A DNA stretch of 44,146 bases. Source: a virus. The stretch covers positions 1-44,146 of IMG/VR virus record IMGVR_UViG_3300025313_000035. One strand, written 5' to 3'. The stretch's first letter is position 1, and each line of letters starts with the position of its first letter. This document shows, in pieces, positions 7,188 to 13,041 of the stretch. Under the pieces are notes generated by a model that ran no database searches, was not told where the DNA came from, and was given only the letters and a program-made list of their open reading frames with translations. A program made the translations under genes and the position numbers.

Positions 7188-7447
7188 GGCATCACCAGTC
7201 CCGCTTTTACGGCAGCACCCATTCTAATCAGATTCTCCCCGAGGCCTTCAGCAGAGGCGCCGTCTAGGAAATAGACAGCTTGCCCGGCTGGAGTCGAAAC
7301 CTGCAGCATCACAAAATTCTTTCCTCCTCCTTGGGCCTGCCCAAGATTGAAGATAGTCGGCAAGGGAGCAGGTTGTACGCCTTGAACCTGAGCAATGTTC
7401 TTGGCCGCCGCTCTAGCTGCCAACTCGTCAATTCTTTGGTCTTCCAT
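7184..7447 (-). CDS. Conserved-looking phage protein, 87 aa
   Basis: The N-terminal helix is Ala-rich (IDELAARAAAKNIAQ), followed by GQAQGGGKNFVMLQV and VYFLDGASAEGLGENLIRMG. The pattern resembles small phage proteins of unknown function from actinophages, but I cannot name a family. ATG 7447 overlaps the upstream TGA and its stop overlaps the next TTG start, consistent with a coupled operon. Confidence 0.6.
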   Translation of the reverse strand: MEDQRIDELAARAAAKNIAQVQGVQPAPLPTIFNLGQAQGGGKNFVMLQVSTPAGQAVYFLDGASAEGLGENLIRMGAAVKAGLVMP

Positions 7448-7650
7448 CAGAAGATCTCGGCCATGCTACGATCCCAGAGCCTAGCCGAGGGGAGCCTACG
7501 TTGATTCGTACAGAAACCAAGGTTCCAGCAAATAAACCCTCCTTCTATGGATTCAATCACCCGAACGCCTTGTGTACCACAACGTCCACACTGGCCTTCT
7601 AGTTTCATCTTACGTTGGTCATAGGGTATGAGAGGCAGGATGTCAGGCAT
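7447..7650 (-). CDS. Zinc-binding small protein, 67 aa
   Basis: ATG 7650 is chosen over an upstream TTG because GGAAGG lies seven bases before it. Cys pairs CGRCG (middle) and CWNLGFC suggest one bound zinc. It overlaps the stop of the 59-aa protein upstream by one base (TAATG). Function unknown. Confidence 0.6.
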   Translation of the reverse strand: MPDILPLIPYDQRKMKLEGQCGRCGTQGVRVIESIEGGFICWNLGFCTNQRRLPSARLWDRSMAEIF

Positions 7651-7829
7651 TAATGTACCTTCCAAGGAGCAATCGCTTCTGCAACGATGCGGGGTAAATC
7701 TTCTTGATAATATTGAATGTCATATCCTATCGGATCTGCTGCCCATTCTTCATGTGCAAGAATTGCTAAAATGGCTGCTTGAACAATAGAAGAACAAGAA
7801 CGAAATCTTTCTTCTATTGAAGCACTCAT
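7650..7829 (-). CDS. Hypothetical protein, 59 aa
   Basis: Read from ATG 7829, which overlaps the upstream TGA as ATGA, to TAA overlapping the next ATG. The peptide has a hydrophobic helix (SIVQAAILAILAHEEW) and an acidic or aromatic half (DIQYYQEDLPRIVAEAIAPW). The perfect stop-start overlaps on both sides support it. Family unknown. Confidence 0.6.
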   Translation of the reverse strand: MSASIEERFRSCSSIVQAAILAILAHEEWAADPIGYDIQYYQEDLPRIVAEAIAPWKVH

Positions 7830-7975
7830 CTGAGTTGTTCCTTGTACGTTTGTAAAAATTCAACCACTCGGAGAGCAAGCTCTCCATTCTCATATCGGAT
7901 GCAAGGGATAGCCCGCTCCAATAATTCTACTGCTTCTGCTAGGAAGGCACTACAAACCCAAAAATCTTCAGACAT
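7826..7975 (-). CDS. Hypothetical protein, 49 aa
   Basis: ATG 7975 follows a strong GAAGGAGG ribosome binding site. It is a soluble, mostly helical peptide (FLAEAVELLERAIPCI, then LALRVVEFLQTYKEQLR). It is the first gene after a gap of about 100 bases containing no other frame, so it may head a sub-operon running toward 7053. Confidence 0.6.
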   Translation of the reverse strand: MSEDFWVCSAFLAEAVELLERAIPCIRYENGELALRVVEFLQTYKEQLR

Positions 7976-8075
7976 TTTCCTCCTTCAGTTCTCGCCAGGA
8001 CCCAAAGTACAGCGGGTTAGACTGCACCGATCCCACCACCCGGATCATTTCTCCGCTCCTTGGCGAGGAACCTTC

Positions 8076-8732
8076 TTAAAACTCGACGCTTAGAGTCGCT
8101 TCAGTGGCCTCAGAAACTGCCCCAATAGTAACGGGCAGTCGAACGACACCACGTCCGACCTTCGTTAGCTTCCCGGCCTTCACCAAGGCCGCTACAGTGC
8201 GGCTCATCAAGGCGTTGTCCCGACTCAGAGTGAAAGCCAAAGCGCCAACAGCATGGGGCTGAGCGGGATGCGCCTGGATGTACGCCATAACTTCTGCGGC
8301 ATACTGCCCGCCCCCACCCCTAGTCCTAGTCTCAAACATCGCAGCGTTCTCGACAGGCGGAAGAGCGGTAGGAGCGATGAGGCGCACCCGGCTAGCAGTA
8401 AATGAGCGAAAGTTCTGGCCAAAGACCGTGATGGAACCATCCTCGTTTACCGAGACCAGGCTGAACTCACCCTTCTCGCCAGCCACAACTACAGGGGCGC
8501 CCTTCTCGACGGTAGCCCAGTCAATCTCAGCGAAGTCGCCAAAGCCGAGAATGCTCATTAGCCAATCGGCGGCCTGCTCACTGAGACCACGGGTGCCGAT
8601 GATTTTCTCGCCTTCAGATTCAAACTTCGTAATCGTCACGGCTGAGATGTTGAACCCAGCCCTACGAGCGAGACCAGAGAGCTTCTCCCTCGACAGACCC
8701 AAAGACTTCCTCGCAGCTAGATAGCTTTCCAT
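8076..8732 (-). CDS. HTH-domain DNA-binding protein, 218 aa
   Basis: The N-terminal 60 residues look like an XRE-type helix-turn-helix (LAARKSLGLSREKLSGLARR, then ISAVTITKFESEG). A central strand-rich segment (VVVAGEKGEFSLVSVNEDGS) and a C-terminal winged-helix-like part (LMSRTVAALVKAGKLTKVGRG) follow. ATG 8732 follows GAGGAGGAAC. It is preceded by an intergenic region with a candidate promoter, so it is likely the first gene of its transcript. It is probably a transcription regulator; its operator is unknown. Confidence 0.65.
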   Translation of the reverse strand: MESYLAARKSLGLSREKLSGLARRAGFNISAVTITKFESEGEKIIGTRGLSEQAADWLMSILGFGDFAEIDWATVEKGAPVVVAGEKGEFSLVSVNEDGSITVFGQNFRSFTASRVRLIAPTALPPVENAAMFETRTRGGGGQYAAEVMAYIQAHPAQPHAVGALAFTLSRDNALMSRTVAALVKAGKLTKVGRGVVRLPVTIGAVSEATEATLSVEF

Positions 8733-8773
8733 TTGTTCCTCCTCGCCCCGCAGGGCTATTCGTTGGTTGTGTG

Positions 8774-8782
8774 ATTGTAACA
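8774..8782 (-). promoter_or_regulatory. Candidate extended -10 promoter for the HTH gene
   Basis: On the minus strand TGT precedes TACAAT (positions 8782 down to 8774), giving an extended -10 about 40 bases upstream of the start at 8732. No good -35 lies at the usual distance. The rest of the gap (8733-8894) holds a GGCTGGC direct repeat but no gene. Confidence 0.35.
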
Positions 8783-8894
8783 GATCTCGTCAAGAGCGGC
8801 GCTCGTTGGTAGGTGAGCAGCCAGCCCTTGACGCCAGCCGATTACCTTAATGCAGGCAATCCCGTGCGAAAGGAGAAGGCCACGGTGCTGGGGA

Positions 8895-9071
8895 TTACTT
8901 TTGTTTCCAAGCTAACTCATGAATAAAATAGGCAATGATCTTAATGAATCTATCGGTTAAACCAATACCAGTTGCAACTAAGATTGAATCTGTAAATATA
9001 TATGAAACTAAGGCTGTCAACCCAAAAGCTAAGAGTGACCAAGAAAAAGTCTTAGCTACTATTCGATTCAT
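8895..9071 (-). CDS. DUF2061-like membrane protein, 58 aa
   Basis: Matches the DUF2061 pattern in length and layout: AKTFSWSLLAFGLTALVSYIF, then ILVATGIGLTDRFIKIIAYF, ending HELAWKQK. The family is a short two-helix membrane protein of unknown role, usually bacterial. ATG 9071 overlaps the stop of a 15-codon frame (9068-9115). A plus-strand frame across the same DNA is a shadow. Confidence 0.7.
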   Translation of the reverse strand: MNRIVAKTFSWSLLAFGLTALVSYIFTDSILVATGIGLTDRFIKIIAYFIHELAWKQK

Positions 9072-9111
9072 ATTCTTTCTTGTCTATCATAAATATCGTC
9101 CATTGGAGTAT

Positions 9112-9192
9112 TCATTCGCCAAGAATGATGGCATTCGTTACAGTATAGAAACCGCAACCAGTGATTGGTTCTAAGAAGATCTTGAAAGTCAT
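9112..9192 (-). CDS. Possible 26-aa peptide upstream of DUF2061 gene
   Basis: MTFKIFLEPITGCGFYTV and a short hydrophobic end, read from ATG 9192. Its stop overlaps the ATG of a 15-aa frame (9068-9115, MNTPMDDIYDRQERI), whose stop in turn overlaps the ATG of the DUF2061 gene. Three successive ATGA junctions could mean coupled mini-genes or a leader. There is no strong ribosome binding site. Confidence 0.25.
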   Translation of the reverse strand: MTFKIFLEPITGCGFYTVTNAIILGE

Positions 9193-9227
9193 TACTAAAA
9201 CAATAGGGACAGCTTATCTCTTGCCCT

Positions 9228-9506
9228 TTAAACCTTACTTTCTTCATAGATGCGTCCGTTATACGTACGAGGGACAGGCATATTACTTATGGAACCCAAG
9301 GTATACACCCAACCTCGGTGCTGGCAACTCTTGCAGGTGATTTCTGCGCCATCCGGGATGATTGCTCCGTTTGTCAATGGTTGTCTATTACAGACACCCT
9401 TTGTTGTGGGACCATCAACCATGACAAGATGGGTTAAGCAGATGGTTGTTGCCTTGCTATGGGGACCTCTGATTGATCGGAATGTGGCGATGCGAGGTAA
9501 AACCAT
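9228..9506 (-). CDS. Zinc-ribbon-like protein, 92 aa
   Basis: Contains CLTHLVMVDGPTTKGVCNRQ and then ITCKSCQHRGWV, four cysteines spaced as in a small zinc ribbon. The first 20 residues are basic and may not be part of the protein; ATG 9506 lies six bases after the upstream stop. Short proteins of this kind are frequent in actinophages with no assigned role. Confidence 0.55.
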   Translation of the reverse strand: MVLPRIATFRSIRGPHSKATTICLTHLVMVDGPTTKGVCNRQPLTNGAIIPDGAEITCKSCQHRGWVYTLGSISNMPVPRTYNGRIYEESKV

Positions 9507-9512
9507 CAGTCT

Positions 9513-9662
9513 TCAGTCTTCCTTTGTGTCGCTTATGAAGCACGAACAATTTTGGAGCACGCAGAAAGAAAACATGCCCTTGGAATCCATATCAGTGAAG
9601 TGAGTCTGCAATCCATGCCCGCAGTTTTGGCAGGTTTCTCTGTCAGGTAGAGGAGCAATCAT
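9513..9662 (-). CDS. Cys-rich zinc-binding protein, 49 aa
   Basis: Start set at ATG 9662, which overlaps the upstream TGA as ATGA; a longer frame would run into the neighbour. CQNCGHGLQTHF and CVLQNCSCF give five cysteines and a histidine, consistent with a zinc finger. Function unknown. Confidence 0.6.
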   Translation of the reverse strand: MIAPLPDRETCQNCGHGLQTHFTDMDSKGMFSFCVLQNCSCFISDTKED

Positions 9663-9913
9663 CCGGGTCCTCCACTGCCGTGCCAATGCCTTAAAATGAA
9701 ATTGTTTACGGCATCCTTCGCTTGACGCAATAGGAGGACGGCAACGGAAGAGGGGTACCATGTCTGTCCGAGTTCTAGCGGGCCAACCGGAACCAAGTCC
9801 AAGGCCGAACTGCAGCGTTCAAGAGCTTCTTCAGCTTCCAGACATCGGGCCTTCCAATCAACTCTCTTAGTTCCTGCCACGAGATCTCCCTTTGGTAGAT
9901 AGGGTACCGCCAT
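9659..9913 (-). CDS. Hypothetical protein, 84 aa
   Basis: ATG 9913 chosen. The frame has ordinary helical content (RVDWKARCLEAEEALERC, then VAVLLLRQAKDAVNNF). A competing frame starting at 9933 (52 aa, Trp/Arg-rich, ending 9775) also has an ATGA junction with a 25-aa frame (9930-10007). The 9659 frame is preferred because its stop couples to the next gene and its composition is normal. Confidence 0.45.
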   Translation of the reverse strand: MAVPYLPKGDLVAGTKRVDWKARCLEAEEALERCSSALDLVPVGPLELGQTWYPSSVAVLLLRQAKDAVNNFILRHWHGSGGPG

Positions 9914-10003
9914 CTGACAATCGCCTCTCTCATCCAGTCCGGGCCTTCGTTCTCCCGCTGGACGGCACCAGCTGTGCGCCATCCACATTCTGATCTGTCG
10001 TAT

Positions 10004-10189
10004 TCATACTGTGGCCCCGGTTTCACCCTTAATTTCCTCCATAATGGCATAGATTAGCTTGCACCCGGAACATATAGAGTCCTTTCGGGCTGTGTGGGTA
10101 GGCAACTCAGCAACGGCTTGTACGAGCAACTTCTTGAGACGTTCTATTTGTACATCTCGTATATCCACGGAGTTCGATGGGAACCACAT
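10004..10189 (-). CDS. Hypothetical protein, 61 aa
   Basis: ATG 10189 shares a base with the upstream TGA, with CCAGGTG just before it. The sequence has a leucine-rich helix (VQIERLKKLLVQAVAEL) and CSGC followed by a hydrophobic/acidic helix. It could be a small regulatory or metal-binding protein. Family unknown. Confidence 0.5.
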   Translation of the reverse strand: MWFPSNSVDIRDVQIERLKKLLVQAVAELPTHTARKDSICSGCKLIYAIMEEIKGETGATV

Positions 10190-10380
10190 CACACACCTGG
10201 TACATCAACCAGAGGCTCAGGCACAGGTTCCCAGGTCTGCAAGGAGGTTACCCAAACGATGGTGTCCCCGCAGACCCAACAGCGGTCCAACCCGGTCCAG
10301 CATACGTCGCAAGCCTCGCAGCGATAAAAGCCGAACCAGTCACCCACGGCATAACTTCCTTCGTCCTCGTTGGTGAGCAT
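10189..10380 (-). CDS. Zinc-ribbon protein, 63 aa
   Basis: Two Cys pairs, CEACDVCW and CWVCG, about 13 residues apart, form a likely rubredoxin-type zinc ribbon. The tail is acidic and Pro/Val-rich. It overlaps the 3' end of the sigma-factor gene by 41 bases, and its stop overlaps the next ATG. It may be a partner of the sigma factor, but that is only inference from position. Confidence 0.5.
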   Translation of the reverse strand: MLTNEDEGSYAVGDWFGFYRCEACDVCWTGLDRCWVCGDTIVWVTSLQTWEPVPEPLVDVPGV

Positions 10381-10888
10381 TATCAACGGACTTCGGGTTT
10401 CGTCCCCAGCGAGTTGCAATTTCGTCATATGAAAATCCAGCCATTTGACCCATCAGAGCTTCCATCTCCAAATCTGTTAGGCCTGCCTGTCTCCATTCAC
10501 AGATAAGCTCTTCTATCGCCATAATTTCTTCGACAATTGCCTCGGGCTCGTCGCCACCAGCTATATCCATCCACGGTTCCAAGAATACGGCGTTCCGCAG
10601 TGCTTGCTGGCGAAGACGGGTACTCGACTTCACGAAGGTGAGTATCTGGCGACGAACCACTAGTTTGAAAAAATGAATGAAGCTTGCCTTAGCAGGATCC
10701 CACGTACGTACTGCGGACAGAAACCCTATCCTTGCCTCTTGCCAGATGTCCTCGATGGTAGCTCCGATAACGTAGTAGTCTCGTATCACAACGTAGAGCA
10801 GCGGTGTGTATTGTTTCAGTAGTTGTTCAAAAGCAATCTCATCTCCTGTGCGATACCGTTGCACAAGATCAAGGTCAGTAGTCGTCAT
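10340..10888 (-). CDS. Phage-encoded sigma-70-family factor
   Basis: 182 aa with two DNA/RNA-polymerase-binding parts. Region 2 spans about residues 15-92 (AFEQLLKQYTPLLYVV, EDIWQEARIGFLSAV, then FFKLVVRRQILTFVKSS). Region 4 spans about 137-178 (LTDLEMEALMGQMAG, then YDEIATRWGRNPKSVDNAHQ). There is no region 1.1 or 3, so it resembles SigH/ECF-size factors. It likely redirects host RNA polymerase to phage promoters. The promoters it reads cannot be defined from this window. It lies directly downstream of the tRNA. Confidence 0.88.
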   Translation of the reverse strand: MTTTDLDLVQRYRTGDEIAFEQLLKQYTPLLYVVIRDYYVIGATIEDIWQEARIGFLSAVRTWDPAKASFIHFFKLVVRRQILTFVKSSTRLRQQALRNAVFLEPWMDIAGGDEPEAIVEEIMAIEELICEWRQAGLTDLEMEALMGQMAGFSYDEIATRWGRNPKSVDNAHQRGRRKLCRG

Positions 10889-10973
10889 CTTCGTTGTAGT
10901 CCCCTATCCCAGCTAGGTACCCAAATATATACCCAATCAATCCGCAACCTGCTGCGATAAGGAAGTTTTTCAT
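10875..10973 (-). CDS. Possible 32-aa membrane peptide
   Basis: Short frame MKNFLIAAGCGLIGYIFGYL followed by an acidic tail. It begins only five bases after the tRNA 3' end and overlaps the sigma-factor start by 14 bases. There is no ribosome binding site, so it may be translated poorly or not at all. The hydrophobic helix plus acidic end argues weakly for a real product. Confidence 0.35.
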   Translation of the reverse strand: MKNFLIAAGCGLIGYIFGYLAGIGDYNEDDDY

Positions 10974-10978
10974 AATTG

Positions 10979-11052
10979 TGGGCCCGGCAGGGATCGAACC
11001 TGCGACCTTCCCGTTATGAGCGGGGCGCTCTAACCAACTGAGCTACAGGCCC
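10979..11052 (-). tRNA. tRNA with CAU anticodon (Met or Ile2)
   Basis: 74 bases folding as a full cloverleaf: acceptor GGGCCTG / CGGGCCC (one G-T pair), D stem GCTC/GAGC, anticodon stem CCCCG/CGGGA with loop CTCATAA (anticodon CAT), T stem GCAGG/CCTGC with loop TTCGATC, discriminator A. The outermost anticodon-stem pair is C-A. CCA is not encoded. A paired first base argues against an initiator. Elongator Met or lysidine-modified Ile cannot be separated by eye. Confidence 0.93.
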
Positions 11053-11131
11053 GGTACTAGGGGGTACTTTCCCAGAGAACACACTGGAGTACTCATGACA
11101 CATGCCTGTATCTGCCCCTAGAACTTGGTTG

Positions 11132-11833
11132 CTAGGCCTTGTGAGCCGTCTTCATCCAGAGCCGCAGACAAAGACCGCCGAAGACCGCCAAGCTACCGAC
11201 AAGGAACAGCCAAGCTGCGCCGCTACCCGTCCTTGGCAGAGTCTGCAAAGGGACAGGAGTTACGGCAGGCGGGGTGTTTGCTGGCGGGCAAGGCCCTGGG
11301 TCTGTCTTGAAGGTGAACCCGCCGCCGTCTGAGCAGACGGTGTGTGCCGCCTCCCCAGGAGCGCCAGTCTCGCCCGTGTCTCCTCTAGGCCCAGCGGATC
11401 CCGCAGGGCCCGTAGGCCCAGCGGATCCCGTTGCACCATCAGTGCCATTCAATCCCTCCTCGCCCTGAGGACCAGCCGGTCCAGTAGGCCCAGCGGGCCC
11501 CTGCGGACCCTCGGGACCAGCATTACCTTGAGGTCCAACAGGTCCGGTAGATCCAAACGAGATAGAGCAACGGAACTGGTTCGCATCGCCACTTCCTTCG
11601 GTCAGTGTATTGGGGACGAACACCTCATCATTATCACCAGGAGGAAGTGAGGTCCAATCACCCCAAGACTGGTTGGAAAGAACCACGAAGAGCGGCTCAC
11701 CAGACTCCTCATCGAAGCCCTGGAAATCACAGATGTCATACTTGTTGTGCTGGTTATTGCCTGTAGCACCAGCAACAGTTGTAGGAGCAAGAACCGCCAG
11801 CATGACGGCCAAGCTCAGGATCAACTTCCTCAT
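11132..11833 (-). CDS. Collagen-like LPXTG cell-wall-anchored surface protein
   Basis: 233 aa, predicted to be exported and linked to the host cell wall. Residues 1-23 form a signal peptide (basic start, then [13 protein letters not shown], Ala-x-Ala-type end). Residues 30-95 form a Cys-containing globular part. Residues 97-161 are almost perfect Gly-X-Y collagen triplets ([10 protein letters not shown] and so on). A Pro-rich spacer follows, then the sortase signal LPRTG (199-203), a membrane helix ([17 protein letters not shown]) and a positive tail (LWMKTAHKA). No sortase is visible, so a host sortase would be needed. Phage collagen repeats normally occur in tail fibres, but the signal peptide and sorting signal make a host-surface role (exclusion, adhesion, biofilm) more likely. 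It lies upstream of the tRNA and sigma gene. Confidence 0.9.
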   Translation of the reverse strand: MRKLILSLAVMLAVLAPTTVAGATGNNQHNKYDICDFQGFDEESGEPLFVVLSNQSWGDWTSLPPGDNDEVFVPNTLTEGSGDANQFRCSISFGSTGPVGPQGNAGPEGPQGPAGPTGPAGPQGEEGLNGTDGATGSAGPTGPAGSAGPRGDTGETGAPGEAAHTVCSDGGGFTFKTDPGPCPPANTPPAVTPVPLQTLPRTGSGAAWLFLVGSLAVFGGLCLRLWMKTAHKA

Positions 11834-11839
11834 TATTTC

Positions 11840-12037
11840 CTAACCTTCCTGTTTCGGTTTGCGCCAGGGCGCCAAGTGTACATACAATCCTGCCATCAAG
11901 GCAAGAGTTATTATTGGGTGTTCCCGAGCATAGTCCGTTACGAATTTTCCTCGTTTCCTTCGCTTAGTAATTAAATCCCAAGCGACGATACCTCCACCGA
12001 TCCAGAGCCAAAACTCACCCTCGGTCGGGGGCTTCAC
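11840..12037 (-). CDS. Small membrane protein, 65 aa
   Basis: GTG 12037 follows GGAGG at seven bases. Two hydrophobic stretches (FWLWIGGGIVAWDLI and IITLALMAGLYVHLA) flank a basic RRKRGKF loop, and the end is basic. It resembles small two-pass membrane proteins common in actinophages. It lies six bases upstream of the collagen-like gene, so the pair is likely co-expressed. Confidence 0.6.
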   Translation of the reverse strand: MKPPTEGEFWLWIGGGIVAWDLITKRRKRGKFVTDYAREHPIITLALMAGLYVHLAPWRKPKQEG

Positions 12038-12062
12038 GTCTCATCCTCCTTCTCTCTGTAGC

Positions 12063-12185
12063 TCATTCCATACAGCCTTCGGCGGTCATCTCCACTAAAT
12101 AGAGTGGCTTTGGTAGTCTTGCCCGTAAGAGATTATTGCATCCTTCTATTTCGCAAAGATGTTCGTTTTTAGTCAGAGATTTCAC
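12063..12185 (-). CDS. Possible 40-aa protein, GTG start
   Basis: Frame from GTG 12185, overlapping the WhiB gene end by 17 bases. LTKNEHLCEIEGCNNLLRAR suggests a Cys-containing motif such as half a zinc knuckle. There is no clear ribosome binding site, so coupling to WhiB translation would be needed. The rest of the gap to 12037 holds only a 10-codon frame. Confidence 0.4.
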   Translation of the reverse strand: MKSLTKNEHLCEIEGCNNLLRARLPKPLYLVEMTAEGCME

Positions 12186-12474
12186 GCCTCATTCGTCTCC
12201 TTTCTCTTTCGCTTTTATTACCCCAATAGCCGATTGTCTCCTTAGCTTTTAAAGCATGATCAAGGCAATCCGGTTGCACCGGACATTCAGAGCAGATTGC
12301 TCTTGCCTCCTCGGTGCTTCCTCCCCTGGATGGGAAGAAGGCATCGGGATTGGGATAGTCCCGACAAGCTGCCTGGACTACCCAATCCGCATCTATGAAT
12401 AGCTTGGTGATGTTTGGAACGGTTTCGTCATAGGCTCGCTGGTGCGGACCGTACGCTCCCTTACGTCTTGTCAT
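12169..12474 (-). CDS. WhiB-family transcriptional regulator
   Basis: 101 aa with the four Fe-S cysteines of the WhiB family, C37, C61, C64 and C70 (pattern C-x23-C-x2-C-x5-C), then GYWGNKSERERRRM, the turn and basic helix that follow in host WhiB proteins (usually GVWGG). WhiB proteins bind a 4Fe-4S cluster and usually the major sigma factor of actinobacteria. Phage WhiB proteins such as mycobacteriophage TM4 WhiBTM4 can inhibit host WhiB2 and septation and give superinfection exclusion. This gene therefore both marks the host phylum and suggests takeover of host regulation. It lies two bases downstream of the SSB-like gene. Confidence 0.93.
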   Translation of the reverse strand: MTRRKGAYGPHQRAYDETVPNITKLFIDADWVVQAACRDYPNPDAFFPSRGGSTEEARAICSECPVQPDCLDHALKAKETIGYWGNKSERERRRMRREISD

Positions 12475-12476
12475 GC

Positions 12477-13037
12477 TCAGAATGGCGGCGGAGGAACGGC
12501 TGGGGTCTCAGTAGCGGCAACCGGAGCAGGGGCAGTAGAGACCACGGGGGCCGCCGTAGCGGCAGTGGCGAAAGGGTCTGCGGCGAGGGTAGGAAGACCA
12601 ATGGCAGCTTCTGGGGATACAGGATTGATGCGTTCTATCTTGTTATTTTGGTATTCAGTATCCACCTTGACCTTAATCTGAGCAACCTGTCCAAGCAGCG
12701 CCCCAGAGATATGCTTCATAGCCGTCTCAGGATCAACAGTAGACAATGAGGCAAAGAACTCCTGGGTGATGCCGAGAGCGCTCATCTGACGGTAAAAAAT
12801 ACTCAAGGCGTTGGGATTGTCGGTAGTAAGGGTAAAATAATTCCATAAGTTTTTAAAGCCAGCCTTAGGACCAACTACTACTTCCCACCTTGTTTTAATC
12901 TGCGGCTTACCTGTAGAAGAGGTCTTGTATTCTGATTCGATAACCTTAGCGGTATATGTATTAGCTTCCAGAACCTCAAAAGTTGCACCAGACTCAGCGG
13001 CCTTCTTCATGAGATCACCAAACGTGCTACTTGTCAC
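12477..13037 (-). CDS. DUF669-like / ssDNA-binding recombination protein
   Basis: 186 aa. The first 130 residues (FGDLMKKAAESGATFEVLEA, then KPQIKTRWEVVVGPKAGF, LWNYFTLTTDNP) resemble phage DUF669-type proteins, which behave like single-strand DNA-binding proteins. The tail is a long Ala/Pro/Thr linker ending PPPPF, recalling the flexible linker and terminal Phe of bacterial SSB, but without the acidic tip. It is adjacent to the RecA-like ATPase and Cas4-like nuclease, the usual recombination neighbourhood. Confidence 0.65.
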   Translation of the reverse strand: MTSSTFGDLMKKAAESGATFEVLEANTYTAKVIESEYKTSSTGKPQIKTRWEVVVGPKAGFKNLWNYFTLTTDNPNALSIFYRQMSALGITQEFFASLSTVDPETAMKHISGALLGQVAQIKVKVDTEYQNNKIERINPVSPEAAIGLPTLAADPFATAATAAPVVSTAPAPVAATETPAVPPPPF

Positions 13038-13041
13038 GTAA

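Noticed and set aside
8935-9174. Plus-strand 79-aa frame
   Set aside because: It lies opposite the DUF2061 gene, has no ribosome binding site and no family resemblance. The minus-strand frame matches DUF2061 in length and pattern.
9775-9933. Alternative 52-aa frame starting at 9933
   Set aside because: Trp/Arg-rich and incompatible with the frame ending at 9659, whose stop couples to the next gene. It does have an ATGA junction, so it is kept only as a note.
11053-11131. Additional tRNA next to the CAU tRNA
   Set aside because: No cloverleaf can be drawn in the neighbouring bases.
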